Shown: positions 43,758 to 53,457 of the stretch, piece after piece
How the letters are laid out: the number at the start of each line of letters is the position of its first letter
Numbering within the stretch: the stretch's first letter is position 1
Assembly (NCBI RefSeq): GCF_029626175.1
Contig: NZ_JARUBM010000002.1
Span: 1,178,001-1,242,000 of the forward strand
Source: Micromonospora sp. WMMD1082
GTDB lineage: Bacteria; Actinomycetota; Actinomycetes; Mycobacteriales; Micromonosporaceae
DNA: 64,000 bases
Reading direction: 5' to 3'
The notes under the pieces: model-generated
Databases searched by the model: none
What the model saw: the letters and a program-made list of their open reading frames with translations, nothing else
Told to the model about the DNA's origin: nothing
Made by a program: the position numbers and the translations under genes

Positions 43758-44840
43758 ATGCGCGCTCGCCTGTCCGACATCGCCCAGCAGGCCGAAGTCA
43801 GCGAGGCCACGGTGTCGCGGGTGCTCAACGACCGCCCCGGCGTGGCACCCGAGACTCGGCAGGCCGTCCTGACCGCCCTCGATGTGCTCGGTTACGAGCG
43901 CCCCGCCCGGCTGCGCAAGCGCAGCGCCGGGCTGGTCGGTCTGGTGGTGCCGGAGCTTGACAACCCGATATTTCCCGCCTTCGCCCAGATCATCGAGTCG
44001 GCGCTGGCCCCCACCGGGTTCACCCCCGTGCTCTGCACCCAGACCCCCGGCGGCGTACGCGAGGACGAGTACGTCGAGATGCTGCTGGACCGGCAGGTCT
44101 CCGGGATCGTCTTCGTCTCCGGCCTGCACGCCGACACCGCCGCCGACCACGACCGGTACCGGACGTTGATCGCCCGGCCGCTGCCGATCGTCATGATCAA
44201 CGGTTACGTGCCCGGCGTCCCCGCGCCCTTCGTCTCCTGCGACGACCGGGAGGCCGCGGAGCTGGCCGTGGCCCACCTGGTCGCCCTGGGCCACCGGCGG
44301 ATCGGCCTGATCACCGGCCCCGACCGGTTCGTGCCGGTGCAGCGCAAGGTCGGCGGGTACAAGTCGGCGATGCACCGCCTCGCCGGGATCGGCGACGACG
44401 AACTGGCCGAGCTGACCGAGCTGTCGCTGTTCGGCGTGGAGGGTGGCGAGGCCGCGGCCGGCCGGCTGATCGAGCGCGGCGCCACCGGCATCGTCTGCGG
44501 CTCCGACCTGATGGCGCTCGGCGCGATCCGGGCCGCCCGGCAGCGCGGCATGTCCGTCCCGGAGGATCTCTCGGTGGTCGGCTACGACGACTCGCCCCTG
44601 ATGGCCTTCACCGACCCGCCGCTGACCACCATGCGCCAGCCGGTGGCCGCGATGGCGGTCGCCGCGGTCCGGGCCCTGGTCGACGAGATCAACGGGCACG
44701 GCGCCCCGCACTCGGAGTACCTGTTCCGCCCGGAGCTGGTGGTACGCGGCTCGACCACGGCGGTCCGGCAGGACGCGCCCACCGCGGGTGGCCCGGGACG
44801 GCAGCGGCCGGCACCGCCCGCGCTGCCGGTCCCGGCGTGA
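43758..44840 (+). CDS. LacI-family transcriptional regulator
   Basis: A 360-residue sugar-responsive repressor. The N-terminal HTH reads RLSDIAQQAEVSEATVSRVLND, followed by the hinge LGYERPARLRKRSAGLVGLVVPELDNPIF; the effector domain contains ISGIVFVSGLH-like, RIGLITGPDRFVPVQRK and the usual VVGYDDSPLMAFTDPPLTTMRQP near the end. ATG at 43758, directly after a -10 box. Palindromes of the same half-site type occur before this gene, the binding-protein gene and the glucosidase gene, so it very likely controls all three. Confidence 0.95.
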   Translation: MRARLSDIAQQAEVSEATVSRVLNDRPGVAPETRQAVLTALDVLGYERPARLRKRSAGLVGLVVPELDNPIFPAFAQIIESALAPTGFTPVLCTQTPGGVREDEYVEMLLDRQVSGIVFVSGLHADTAADHDRYRTLIARPLPIVMINGYVPGVPAPFVSCDDREAAELAVAHLVALGHRRIGLITGPDRFVPVQRKVGGYKSAMHRLAGIGDDELAELTELSLFGVEGGEAAAGRLIERGATGIVCGSDLMALGAIRAARQRGMSVPEDLSVVGYDDSPLMAFTDPPLTTMRQPVAAMAVAAVRALVDEINGHGAPHSEYLFRPELVVRGSTTAVRQDAPTAGGPGRQRPAPPALPVPA

Positions 44841-44871
44841 CGCCGGACGCACCCGGAGCGCCAGCCGACCG

Positions 44872-44919
44872 TTCTTGCGCAAGAAGTGCTTGACTCTTGC
44901 AGCGCCAGCCCGGCATTCT
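44872..44919 (+). promoter_or_regulatory. Glucosidase promoter with LacI-type palindrome
   Basis: TTCTTGCGCAAGAA (44872-44885) is a perfect 14-bp palindrome, followed at 44890 by TTGACT (-35) and, after 18 bp, CATTCT (-10, 44914-44919). The operator touches the -35 box, a normal repressor position. Confidence 0.65.
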
Positions 44920-44996
44920 TCTCAGACACCCGCGCGTCCCCCACCTCGCCAGCGCCGGGTGCCGCCGTCCCGCGCCACAGAACGGGGAACCACCCG

Positions 44997-46628
44997 ATGA
45001 CCGTCAGCACCCCCTCGCCGCTGACCTCCGACGCCGACTGGTGGCGATCCGCCGTCGTCTACCAGGTCTACGTCCGCAGCTTCGCCGACTCCGACGGCGA
45101 CGGCATCGGTGACCTGCGCGGTATCCGGGAGCGCCTGCCCTACCTGCGCGATCTGGGGGTCGACGCGCTCTGGCTCACCCCGTTCTACGCCTCGCCGATG
45201 GTCGACGGCGGCTACGACGTCGCCGACTACCGGGACGTCGACCCGATGTTCGGCACCCTCGGTGACTTCGAGACGATGATCACCGATGCCCACGCGCTCG
45301 GCCTGCGGATCATCGTCGACATCGTGCCGAACCACACCTCCGACCGGCACCCCTGGTTCACCGCGGCGCTGGCCGCCGTCCCCGGCTCCGCCGAGCGGGC
45401 GCGCTACCTCTTCGCCGACGGCAAGGGCGCGGACGGCGAGCAGCCGCCCAACGACTGGGAGAGCATCTTCGGCGGGCCGGCCTGGACCCGGGTCTCCGAC
45501 GGGCAGTGGTACCTGCACCTGTTCGACCCGGCCCAGCCCGACCTGAACTGGCGCCACCCCGGGGTACGCGCCGAGTTCGAGGACATCCTCCGCTTCTGGC
45601 TGGACCGTGGCGTCGACGGGTTCCGCATCGACGTGGCCCACGGCATGATCAAGGCCGACGGGCTGCCGGACGTCGGCTTCAGCTCGATGACCACCGGCCG
45701 GCGCCAGTCGGAGCTGCTCGGCAAGGGCCGGCTGCCCTACTTCGACCAGGACGAGGTGCACGACATCTACCGCGCCTGGCGGCCCATCCTGGACAGCTAT
45801 CCCGGCGGCCGGATGGCGGTGGCCGAGGCCTGGGCCGAGACCCCGCAGCGGCTGGCCCGCTACATCGGCCCGGACGAGCTGCACCAGGCGTTCAGCTTCG
45901 ACTTCCTCGACGCCACCTGGTCGGCGGACTCGTTCCGGAAGGTGATCGACACCGCGCTGGCCGAGTCGACCATCGTCGGCGCCCCGACCACCTGGGTGCT
46001 CTCCAACCATGACCGGCAGCGGCACGTCACCCGCTACGGCGACGGCGAGCTCGGGCTGCGCCGGGCCCGCGCCGCCGCACTGCTGATGCTGGCCCTGCCC
46101 GGTTGCGCCTACCTCTACCAGGGCGAGGAACTGGGCCTGCCCGAGGTGCTCGACCTGCCCGACGAGCTGCGTCAGGACCCGGCCTTCCTGCGCACCGGCG
46201 AGAGCCGGGACGGCTGCCGGGTGCCGATCCCGTGGAGCGGCGAACTGGCCCCGTACGGCTTCGGGCCCGCCGGCAGCGAACTGAGCTGGCTGCCGGCCCC
46301 GGCCACCTGGCGTGCCCTCTCGGTGGCCGCCCAGACCGGCGCGCCCGACTCCACGCTGGAGCTGTACCGCGCGGCGCTGCGGATCCGCCGCGCACACCCG
46401 GCGCTGGCCGGCACCGGCGGCATCACCTGGCGGGAGACCGACCCCGGGGTGCTCGCCTTCCAGCGCGAGGCGGGCGACACCGTGCTGACCTGCGTGGTGA
46501 ACACCGGCGACGCACCGGTCCTCGTCGACGGGTACGGCACCCCGCTCGTGGCCAGCGCGGCGCTCACCGAGCAGGACGGCGGGCACCTGCTCCCGGTCGA
46601 CGCGGCCGTCTGGTTCGAGCGGTGCTGA
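44997..46628 (+). CDS. GH13 alpha-glucosidase (oligo-1,6-glucosidase type)
   Basis: Cytosolic alpha-amylase-family hydrolase releasing glucose from short alpha-glucosides; 543 residues. Conserved regions: DIVPNHTSD (I), GFRIDVAHGM with the nucleophile Asp near 205 (II), MAVAEAW with the acid Glu near 278 (III) and VLSNHDRQRH (IV). The N-terminus WWRSAVVYQVYVRSFADSDGDGIGDL is typical of oligo-1,6-glucosidases. No secretion signal. It completes the uptake and breakdown locus controlled by the LacI protein upstream. Confidence 0.95.
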   Translation: MTVSTPSPLTSDADWWRSAVVYQVYVRSFADSDGDGIGDLRGIRERLPYLRDLGVDALWLTPFYASPMVDGGYDVADYRDVDPMFGTLGDFETMITDAHALGLRIIVDIVPNHTSDRHPWFTAALAAVPGSAERARYLFADGKGADGEQPPNDWESIFGGPAWTRVSDGQWYLHLFDPAQPDLNWRHPGVRAEFEDILRFWLDRGVDGFRIDVAHGMIKADGLPDVGFSSMTTGRRQSELLGKGRLPYFDQDEVHDIYRAWRPILDSYPGGRMAVAEAWAETPQRLARYIGPDELHQAFSFDFLDATWSADSFRKVIDTALAESTIVGAPTTWVLSNHDRQRHVTRYGDGELGLRRARAAALLMLALPGCAYLYQGEELGLPEVLDLPDELRQDPAFLRTGESRDGCRVPIPWSGELAPYGFGPAGSELSWLPAPATWRALSVAAQTGAPDSTLELYRAALRIRRAHPALAGTGGITWRETDPGVLAFQREAGDTVLTCVVNTGDAPVLVDGYGTPLVASAALTEQDGGHLLPVDAAVWFERC

Positions 46629-46752
46629 ACGGGTAAGCCCGTCATCAACCTGGCCGTCCGGCGTGCTCCGCGCCGCCGGGCGGCTGGGGCTCCGGCTCCG
46701 CGCGGCGGCCGGGGCCTTTGGCGACCCCTTGTGGTGGGGGGTGCGACGGTGA

Positions 46753-46783
46753 CCGGTGCCCGGGGCGATCCTCCGGGCACCGG
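46753..46783. terminator. 11-bp hairpin 3' of the glucosidase gene
   Basis: CCGGTGCCCGG (46753-46763) pairs with CCGGGCACCGG (46773-46783) over nine bases, between the convergent glucosidase and hypothetical gene. Probably a bidirectional terminator without a T-run. The rest of 46629-46856 is GC-rich with partial repeats of GGCTCCG-type words and nothing coding. Confidence 0.55.
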
Positions 46784-46856
46784 CGCCGTGGAATCGGCCG
46801 GTGTCCACGACGACCGCACGGGGTACTCGCCGGCCTGACCCCCGCGCGCCCGCTGG

Positions 46857-47360
46857 TCAGCGGGTCAGCCGGGCCGCGATCCGGGCGAAGCCGGCGCGCA
46901 CCTCGGCCACGTCCGGCGCGGGCAGGGGACCGGTCTCGCGGTCGTGCTCGGCCGCCTCCAGTTCCTCCTCGTCGATGGTGTCCTCGTAGTCGCCGTACAG
47001 GTCGGCCTGGTCCACCCGGGCCACCTCGTCCTGCGCGGCGAGTTGCGCGGCAGCGATCTCGCCACGGATCTGCTCCACCGACACCGCCGGCACGACCGGC
47101 TCGACCACCGCCATCAGCCGCTCCTCGGCGACCACCGCCTCGGCCAGTGCCAGCGCGTGCGCTCGCTCGTACGGGCCGCAGACCACCGGCTCCCACTCGT
47201 CGGCGTCGCTGAGCGGACCGAACGTGATGATCCACGGCAGGTCCAGCATCGGCGAGTCGTCCGGCAGGTCCAAGGTCACGAGTGCCCCCACGGGGTCATC
47301 ATCGTCGCTGCCCGGAGCCGCCCCGAGGCGGTTCTCCCGATCCAATCCGATCGTGGCCAC
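46857..47360 (-). CDS. Hypothetical acidic protein
   Basis: A 167-residue protein. The middle LPWIITFGPLSDADEWEPVVCGPYERAHALALAEAVVAEERLMAVVEP looks folded with a helix that pairs well with the preceding strand; the second half is strongly acidic and helical (DTIDEEELEAAEHDRE). No membrane segment or catalytic motif. Codon use is normal, so I consider it a real gene. Function unknown. Confidence 0.7.
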   Translation of the reverse strand: MATIGLDRENRLGAAPGSDDDDPVGALVTLDLPDDSPMLDLPWIITFGPLSDADEWEPVVCGPYERAHALALAEAVVAEERLMAVVEPVVPAVSVEQIRGEIAAAQLAAQDEVARVDQADLYGDYEDTIDEEELEAAEHDRETGPLPAPDVAEVRAGFARIAARLTR

Positions 47361-47387
47361 GCCGCCGATCGCTCGGCACCGCCGAAC

Positions 47388-47425
47388 AGATCTTGGTACG
47401 TCGGGGCCGTTTCGTACCAGGATCT
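47388..47425 (-). terminator. Hairpin 3' of the YihY-type gene
   Basis: AGATCTTGGTACG (47388-47400) pairs with CGTACCAGGATCT (47413-47425) at 12 of 13 positions over a 12-nt loop, 13 nt after the stop of the membrane protein gene. Confidence 0.6.
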
Positions 47426-47437
47426 CGGGGTGACGAC

Positions 47438-48361
47438 CTAGCCACCCCCGCCGGGGGTGCCGGGCTCGGTTTCCACGTCGAGGTCGGTGGGCCGATCGCC
47501 GCCCGCCAGGTCCGCCACCCGCCCCCGCCGGCTGGTCGCGGCCAGGGCGGCGCCGAAGAGCACCAGTTGGTTGAGCAGGTAGAGGTAGACCAGCAGGCCG
47601 ACGGCGGTGGCCACCACCGTGTACGCCGGGTTGTGCTCGACCCGCCCCACCCAGAACCGGCCGACGGTGTTGAGCAGGGTGATGCCGACCGCGACGAGCA
47701 GCACCACCGGACGCAGGCGGGCCCGACTCATCCGCAACCGGGGCACCGCGACCAGCAGCAGCGTGGCCAGTACCGCGTTGACCAGCACGCTGAGCAGGGC
47801 ACTGACCGTGGTCAGCGCGAACGAGCCGGTGCTGCGCAGCAGGAACCGCAGCAGCGACTCCAGCGCGTCCACCGCCGCCACCGAGACGCCGAGGAGCACG
47901 AAGACGACGACCAGCACCCCGAGATCGACCAGCCGGCGGACGAGCAGGTTGCCGGGGTGCTGGTCGAGGCCGTGGATCAGCCGCTGCGAGGAGCGGATGG
48001 CCTCCACCCAGCCGATCCCGGTCAGGACCAGGATGAGCAGGCCGATCAGACCGGCGGTGCCGCTACTGTCGGCGACCTGCGCCGGGTCGAGGAACGGCAG
48101 GTTCTCGCCGAGGAACTCCTCCGCTCCCGCGCGTACCTCGTCGTTGTCCTCCAGGATCGCGCCGAAGATCGCGTACCCGACCAGGGCCAGCGCGAAGACC
48201 GCGAAGAACCCGTAGTAGGCGATCGCCGCGGCCAGCCGACCGCCCTGCAGGTCGGTGTAGAGCACTCCGGCGCGCCACAGGTGACCGAAGGCCGGGGAAC
48301 GACGACGCGCGGCGGCCAGCCGGCGGTCGATGGCCGCCTCGACCCGACCCAGAAGGTTCAC
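47438..48361 (-). CDS. YihY/BrkB-family membrane protein
   Basis: A 307-residue protein with six hydrophobic segments. The family motif is AAAIAYYGFFAVFALALVGYAIFGAIL near residue 50; GIGWVEAIRSSQRLIHGLD near 120 and the PAYTVVATAVGLLVYLYLLNQLVLFGAAL helices follow. The BrkB family name is historical; these are not shown to be RNases. The C-terminal 40 residues are Gly/Asp-rich. Confidence 0.92.
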   Translation of the reverse strand: MNLLGRVEAAIDRRLAAARRRSPAFGHLWRAGVLYTDLQGGRLAAAIAYYGFFAVFALALVGYAIFGAILEDNDEVRAGAEEFLGENLPFLDPAQVADSSGTAGLIGLLILVLTGIGWVEAIRSSQRLIHGLDQHPGNLLVRRLVDLGVLVVVFVLLGVSVAAVDALESLLRFLLRSTGSFALTTVSALLSVLVNAVLATLLLVAVPRLRMSRARLRPVVLLVAVGITLLNTVGRFWVGRVEHNPAYTVVATAVGLLVYLYLLNQLVLFGAALAATSRRGRVADLAGGDRPTDLDVETEPGTPGGGG

Positions 48362-48375
48362 GTCGTCATCCTCGC

Positions 48376-48447
48376 CGATCCCTTGTGGCCGCGCCCGGGT
48401 ACCCGGCCGGCCGATCCCTCGTGGCCGCGCCCGGCTACCCGGCGGGC
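48376..48447. repeat. 36-bp direct repeat, two copies
   Basis: 48376-48411 and 48412-48447 match at 33 of 36 positions, each containing GTGGCCGCGCCCGG. It fills most of the gap between the YihY-type gene and the 2H phosphoesterase gene. Confidence 0.8.
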
Positions 48448-48454
48448 CGGGCGA

Positions 48455-49021
48455 TCAGCCGCCCAGCCGGAAGTCCCGGCGCGGCTGCCACCGCGTCTGC
48501 CCGCTGTGCGAGAAGAGGGTGAAGTGATCCACCTCGAAGATCGCCGAGAAGTCGGCCAGATCCTCGTACGCCTTGTCGAGCGCCTCCGGTGCGACGTCCT
48601 GGGCCACCGTCACGTGGGGGTGGTAGGGGAACCGCAGTTCCCGACGGAGTTGGGGGGCAGCGTTGATCGCGGCGGCCAGCAGCTCACACTCGCTGATCCC
48701 GGCGGCCACCGCGACGAAGACGACCTGGGTCACCGGCCGGAACGTGCCGGTGCCGCGCAGGTGCAGCGTGAACGGCAGGTGGGCGGCGGCGACCCGGGCG
48801 AGGTGCCGCTCCACGGCCGGCAGCGCGGCCACCGGGATCTCGGTCGGGCCCAGCAGGGTGACGTGCGCCCGCACCGTGTTCGGGTCACCGGCCTCCAGCC
48901 GGCGTCGGGTCAGCATGCCGCCCCACGGCTCCGGGACGTCCACCGCGATGCCGATCTGGAGGGCATCGGTCGTCGGCGCTCCGTTCCCCTGCTCCACGCT
49001 CCGCGCCACCCCTCCGGCCAT
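48455..49021 (-). CDS. 2'-5' RNA ligase family (2H phosphoesterase) protein
   Basis: A 188-residue protein with both 2H motifs, HVTLLGP near residue 54 and HPHVTVAQ near 133, the paired H-x-T/S patterns of ligT-like phosphoesterases acting on 2',3'-cyclic or 2'-5' RNA linkages. Substrate unknown. It lies 36 nt past trpS on the same strand and may be cotranscribed. Confidence 0.9.
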   Translation of the reverse strand: MAGGVARSVEQGNGAPTTDALQIGIAVDVPEPWGGMLTRRRLEAGDPNTVRAHVTLLGPTEIPVAALPAVERHLARVAAAHLPFTLHLRGTGTFRPVTQVVFVAVAAGISECELLAAAINAAPQLRRELRFPYHPHVTVAQDVAPEALDKAYEDLADFSAIFEVDHFTLFSHSGQTRWQPRRDFRLGG

Positions 49022-49057
49022 CGACCCCTGCCCGCACCGCCGCCCTCGCGCGGACGG

Positions 49058-50116
<1,059 letters not shown>

Positions 50117-51115
50117 TCATGACGGGCCGGCGGGTCGGGCCCGGTCGGCGGCGGTGACCACCCCGCGTCGTTGTTCGGGCAGGCGGGCGGCGGTGACCGC
50201 GAGCCGGGCCACCCGCCGACCCTCCAGCGTCAGCACTCGCAGCAGCCAGCCGCCACCCGGCAGCCCGGACGGGTCGGCGGACACCGGTATCTCGTCGCCC
50301 GGCGCGGGCAGCCGTCCCAGCGCGGCCATCACGAACCCGCCGACCGTCTCGTACGGCCCGGCCGGCAGCGGCACGCCGGTGCGTTCGGCGAAGTCGGCGA
50401 GGTTGAGCCGACCGTCCACCACGGCCGGTAGCCCGCCGTACCCTGGCTCGGGTGTGTCCGCGTACTCGTCGTGGATCTCCCCGACCAGCTCCTCGACGAG
50501 GTCCTCGCAGGTCACGATGCCGGCGGTGCCGCCGTACTCGTCGATCACCACGGCCAGGTGATGCCCCTCCCGCCGCATCTCGGTCAGCGCGGCGAGCACC
50601 CGCTTGCTGGCCGGCAGGCGCTTCACCTCGCGGGCCAGCTGGCCGACGGTGGTGCCCGCCGCCCGGTCCGGGCCGAGCAGCAGGTCGCGCAGGTGCACGA
50701 CGCCGACCACGTCGTCGTGGGTGCCGTCGACCACCGGATAGCGGGTGTGCGGACCGGCCCGGACCAACGGTTCCGCCTCGGCGATGGCCAGGGCGGCGGA
50801 CAGGAAGACCACCTCCGTACGGGGCACCATCACCTCGCGGACCAGGCTGGCGCCGGCCACCAGCACGTCGTCGATGATGCGGCGCCCCACCGGGTCGAGG
50901 ACGGTGTTGGCGGCGACCAGGTCCCTCAGCTCCGCCTCGCTGATCCGCTCCCGGCCGGCGGCCGGGCCGGCGCCGAGCAGGTCGGTGACGAGCCGCAGGG
51001 CGCCGTCGGCGGCCCGGACCACGATCCGGGCGACCGCGCGGGCCAGCGGCCCGGGTTGGCGGCGGGGCCCATCGTGGCCACGCCGCCGGGGTACGCGCCG
51101 AGGCGGGGCCCGCAT
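50117..51115 (-). CDS. CBS-domain/CorC-domain protein lacking the CNNM membrane domain
   Basis: A 332-residue protein of the hemolysin/CorC-like family. It has two CBS repeats ([14 protein letters not shown], then [29 protein letters not shown]-like) at about 85-215 and a CorC_HlyC domain to the C-terminus ([37 protein letters not shown]). The N-terminal DUF21 membrane domain of about 130 residues normally present is missing; only an amphipathic [23 protein letters not shown] remains. The ATG at 51115 is 7 nt after TACCAT, so a short, leaderless form is plausible rather than a mis-set start. Its role in ion homeostasis is unclear. Confidence 0.8.
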   Translation of the reverse strand: [332 protein letters not shown]

Positions 51116-51284
51116 GCAGGTGATGGTAGCCAGCGATATCCCGCCCCGCCGTGTTTGACTCTGTTCATAAGTGGGTGTTCGTGATGGAATGATCCCGCCT
51201 GTCGGAGCGCGTGGGCAGAACCGGCCACCGTAGGGTGACCACCACGAGGGCCGCGACCTGGGCCGGCCAGGTGGGAGGATCGAC

Positions 51285-52268
51285 GTGAAACTGCTCGTCA
51301 CCGGCGGCGCCGGTTTCATCGGCAGCGTGGTGACCCGGATGCTGCTCGACGCCGGGCACGAGGTGGTCGTCCTGGACGACCTGCGCACCGGTCACCGGGC
51401 GGCACTGGCCCCCGACGCGACCCACGTCGAGGCCGGCCTCCACGACGTGGCCACGGTGCTCACCGCGCGAGCCGGCTTCGACGGCGTGCTGCACTTCGCC
51501 GCGCTGATCGCCGCCGGCGAGTCGATGGTCGCCCCCGAGCGGTACTGGCACAACAACACCGTCGGCTCGCTGGCGCTGATCGACGCGGTGCGCGCCGCCG
51601 GCGTACCCCGGCTGGTCTTCTCCTCCACCGCCGCCGTCTACGGCAACCCCACCGAGCTGCCCATCCCGGAGACCGCCGTCAAGGCACCCACCAACACGTA
51701 CGGGGCGACGAAGCTCGCCGTCGACATGGCGCTCACCTCCGAGGCGATCGGGCACGGCCTGGCCGCCGTCTCACTGCGCTACTTCAACGTCGCCGGCGCC
51801 TACCTCGACGGCGACATCGCCCTCGGCGAACGGCACGACCCCGAGACCCACCTCATCCCGATCGCGCTGGAGGTGGCCGCCGAACGGCGGGAGAAGCTGC
51901 AACTCTTCGGCGACGACTATCCCACCGCCGACGGCACCTGCGTCCGCGACTACATCCACGTCGCCGACCTGGCCCGCGCCCACCTGCTCGCCCTCGACGC
52001 GGCGACCGCCGGCCAGCACCGCATCTACAACCTCGGCAACGGCAACGGCTTCACCAACCGCCAGGTGGTCGAGGTGGTCCGCGAGGTCACCGGGCGTCCG
52101 GTGCCGGTCGAGGTGGCTCCCCGCCGCGAGGGCGACCCGGCCGAGCTGGTCGCCTCCTCCGCGCTGGCCCGCGCCGAGCTGGGTTGGCAGCCGCGCAAGC
52201 CGACCCTGCACGACATGGTCAGCGACGCCTGGGCCTTCTACCGCACCCGGGTGCTGGACGGCCGATGA
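51285..52268 (+). CDS. galE: UDP-glucose 4-epimerase
   Basis: Interconverts UDP-galactose and UDP-glucose with bound NAD; 327 residues. The dinucleotide motif is VTGGAGFIGS at the N-terminus, the catalytic Ser is in FSSTAAVYG near 117 and the Y-x-x-x-K pair in YGATK near 145. GGGAGG lies 7 nt before the GTG. It overlaps galK by 4 nt. Confidence 0.97.
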   Translation: MKLLVTGGAGFIGSVVTRMLLDAGHEVVVLDDLRTGHRAALAPDATHVEAGLHDVATVLTARAGFDGVLHFAALIAAGESMVAPERYWHNNTVGSLALIDAVRAAGVPRLVFSSTAAVYGNPTELPIPETAVKAPTNTYGATKLAVDMALTSEAIGHGLAAVSLRYFNVAGAYLDGDIALGERHDPETHLIPIALEVAAERREKLQLFGDDYPTADGTCVRDYIHVADLARAHLLALDAATAGQHRIYNLGNGNGFTNRQVVEVVREVTGRPVPVEVAPRREGDPAELVASSALARAELGWQPRKPTLHDMVSDAWAFYRTRVLDGR

Positions 52269-53431
52269 CCGCGCACCCCGACGTCGCCGCCCGCGCCACC
52301 GCCGGCTTCCAGCGGGCGTACGGCGACACGCCGGCCGGCCGCTGGGCGGCTCCCGGTCGGGTCAACCTGATCGGCGAGCACACCGACTACAACGACGGGT
52401 TCGTGCTGCCGTTCGCGCTCCCGCTGCGTACCGTCGCCGCCGCCGCGCCGCACCCGGACGGCACCTGGACGGTCTGCTCCGAACTGACCGGCGAGACGGT
52501 CGCCTTCGGCGCCGACGAGGTGGCCGCCCCCGGCCGGGTCACCGGCTGGGCCGGGTACGTCGCCGGGGTGGTGTGGGCGCTGCGCGCCGCCGGCCACCGG
52601 GTGCCCGGCGCACGGCTGGCCGTCGCCTCCGACGTGCCGCTCGGCGCCGGGCTCTCCTCCTCCGCCGCGCTGGAGGCGGCCGTGCTCACCGCACTGGTCG
52701 ACCTCGGCGGGCTGGACCTGCCCGCCGAACACCGGCCCCGGCTGGCCCAGCGCGCCGAGAACCACTACGTCGGCGCGCCCACCGGGATCATGGACCAGTC
52801 GGCGGCGATCCGCTGCCGCGCCGGTCACGCGCTCTTCCTCGACTGCCGCACCGAGCGGGTCGAGCACATCCCGTTCGACCTGGGCGTCGCCGGCCTCGCG
52901 GTACTGGTGATCGACAGCCGCTCGCCGCACCGGCACGCCGACGGCGAGTACGCGGCCCGCCGCGCCAGCTGCGAGAAGGCCGCGGCCCTGCTCGGCGTAC
53001 CCGCGCTGCGCGACGTGCCCGCCGTCGACCTCGACGACGCGCTGGCCCGGCTGCCCGACGACGAGATCCGACGACGGGTCCGCCACGTGGTCACCGAGGA
53101 CCAACGGGTGCTGGACACCGTCGCGCTGCTCCGCGACGGGCGCACCCGTCACATCGGAGCGCTGCTCACCGCCTCGCACGCCTCCATGCGCGACGACTTC
53201 GCCATCACCGTGCCCCAGGTGGACACCGCCGTCGAGGCCGCGCTGGATGCCGGTGCACTCGGCGCGCGGATGACCGGCGGCGGCTTCGGCGGCTGCGTAC
53301 TCGCCCTGGTCGAGGCGGACCGGGCCGACGCGGTGGCCGGCGCGGTGGAGGCGGCGTACGCCGAACGCGGTTTCACCGCACCCACCCACACCACCGTCGC
53401 CCCCGCCCCCGGCGCCACCCGCCTGGACTGA
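52265..53431 (+). CDS. galK: Galactokinase
   Basis: GHMP kinase phosphorylating galactose to galactose-1-P; 388 residues. Signatures: GRVNLIGEHTDYNDGFVLP near residue 27, the ATP motif PLGAGLSSSAALE near 130, NHYVGAPTGIMDQSA and the C-terminal MTGGGFGGCVLAL. ATGA overlap with galE. No galT is seen next to them, so the third Leloir enzyme must be elsewhere. Confidence 0.97.
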   Translation: MTAHPDVAARATAGFQRAYGDTPAGRWAAPGRVNLIGEHTDYNDGFVLPFALPLRTVAAAAPHPDGTWTVCSELTGETVAFGADEVAAPGRVTGWAGYVAGVVWALRAAGHRVPGARLAVASDVPLGAGLSSSAALEAAVLTALVDLGGLDLPAEHRPRLAQRAENHYVGAPTGIMDQSAAIRCRAGHALFLDCRTERVEHIPFDLGVAGLAVLVIDSRSPHRHADGEYAARRASCEKAAALLGVPALRDVPAVDLDDALARLPDDEIRRRVRHVVTEDQRVLDTVALLRDGRTRHIGALLTASHASMRDDFAITVPQVDTAVEAALDAGALGARMTGGGFGGCVLALVEADRADAVAGAVEAAYAERGFTAPTHTTVAPAPGATRLD

Positions 53432-53457
53432 CCCCCGCGCCCACCCTCGCGGGGAGG

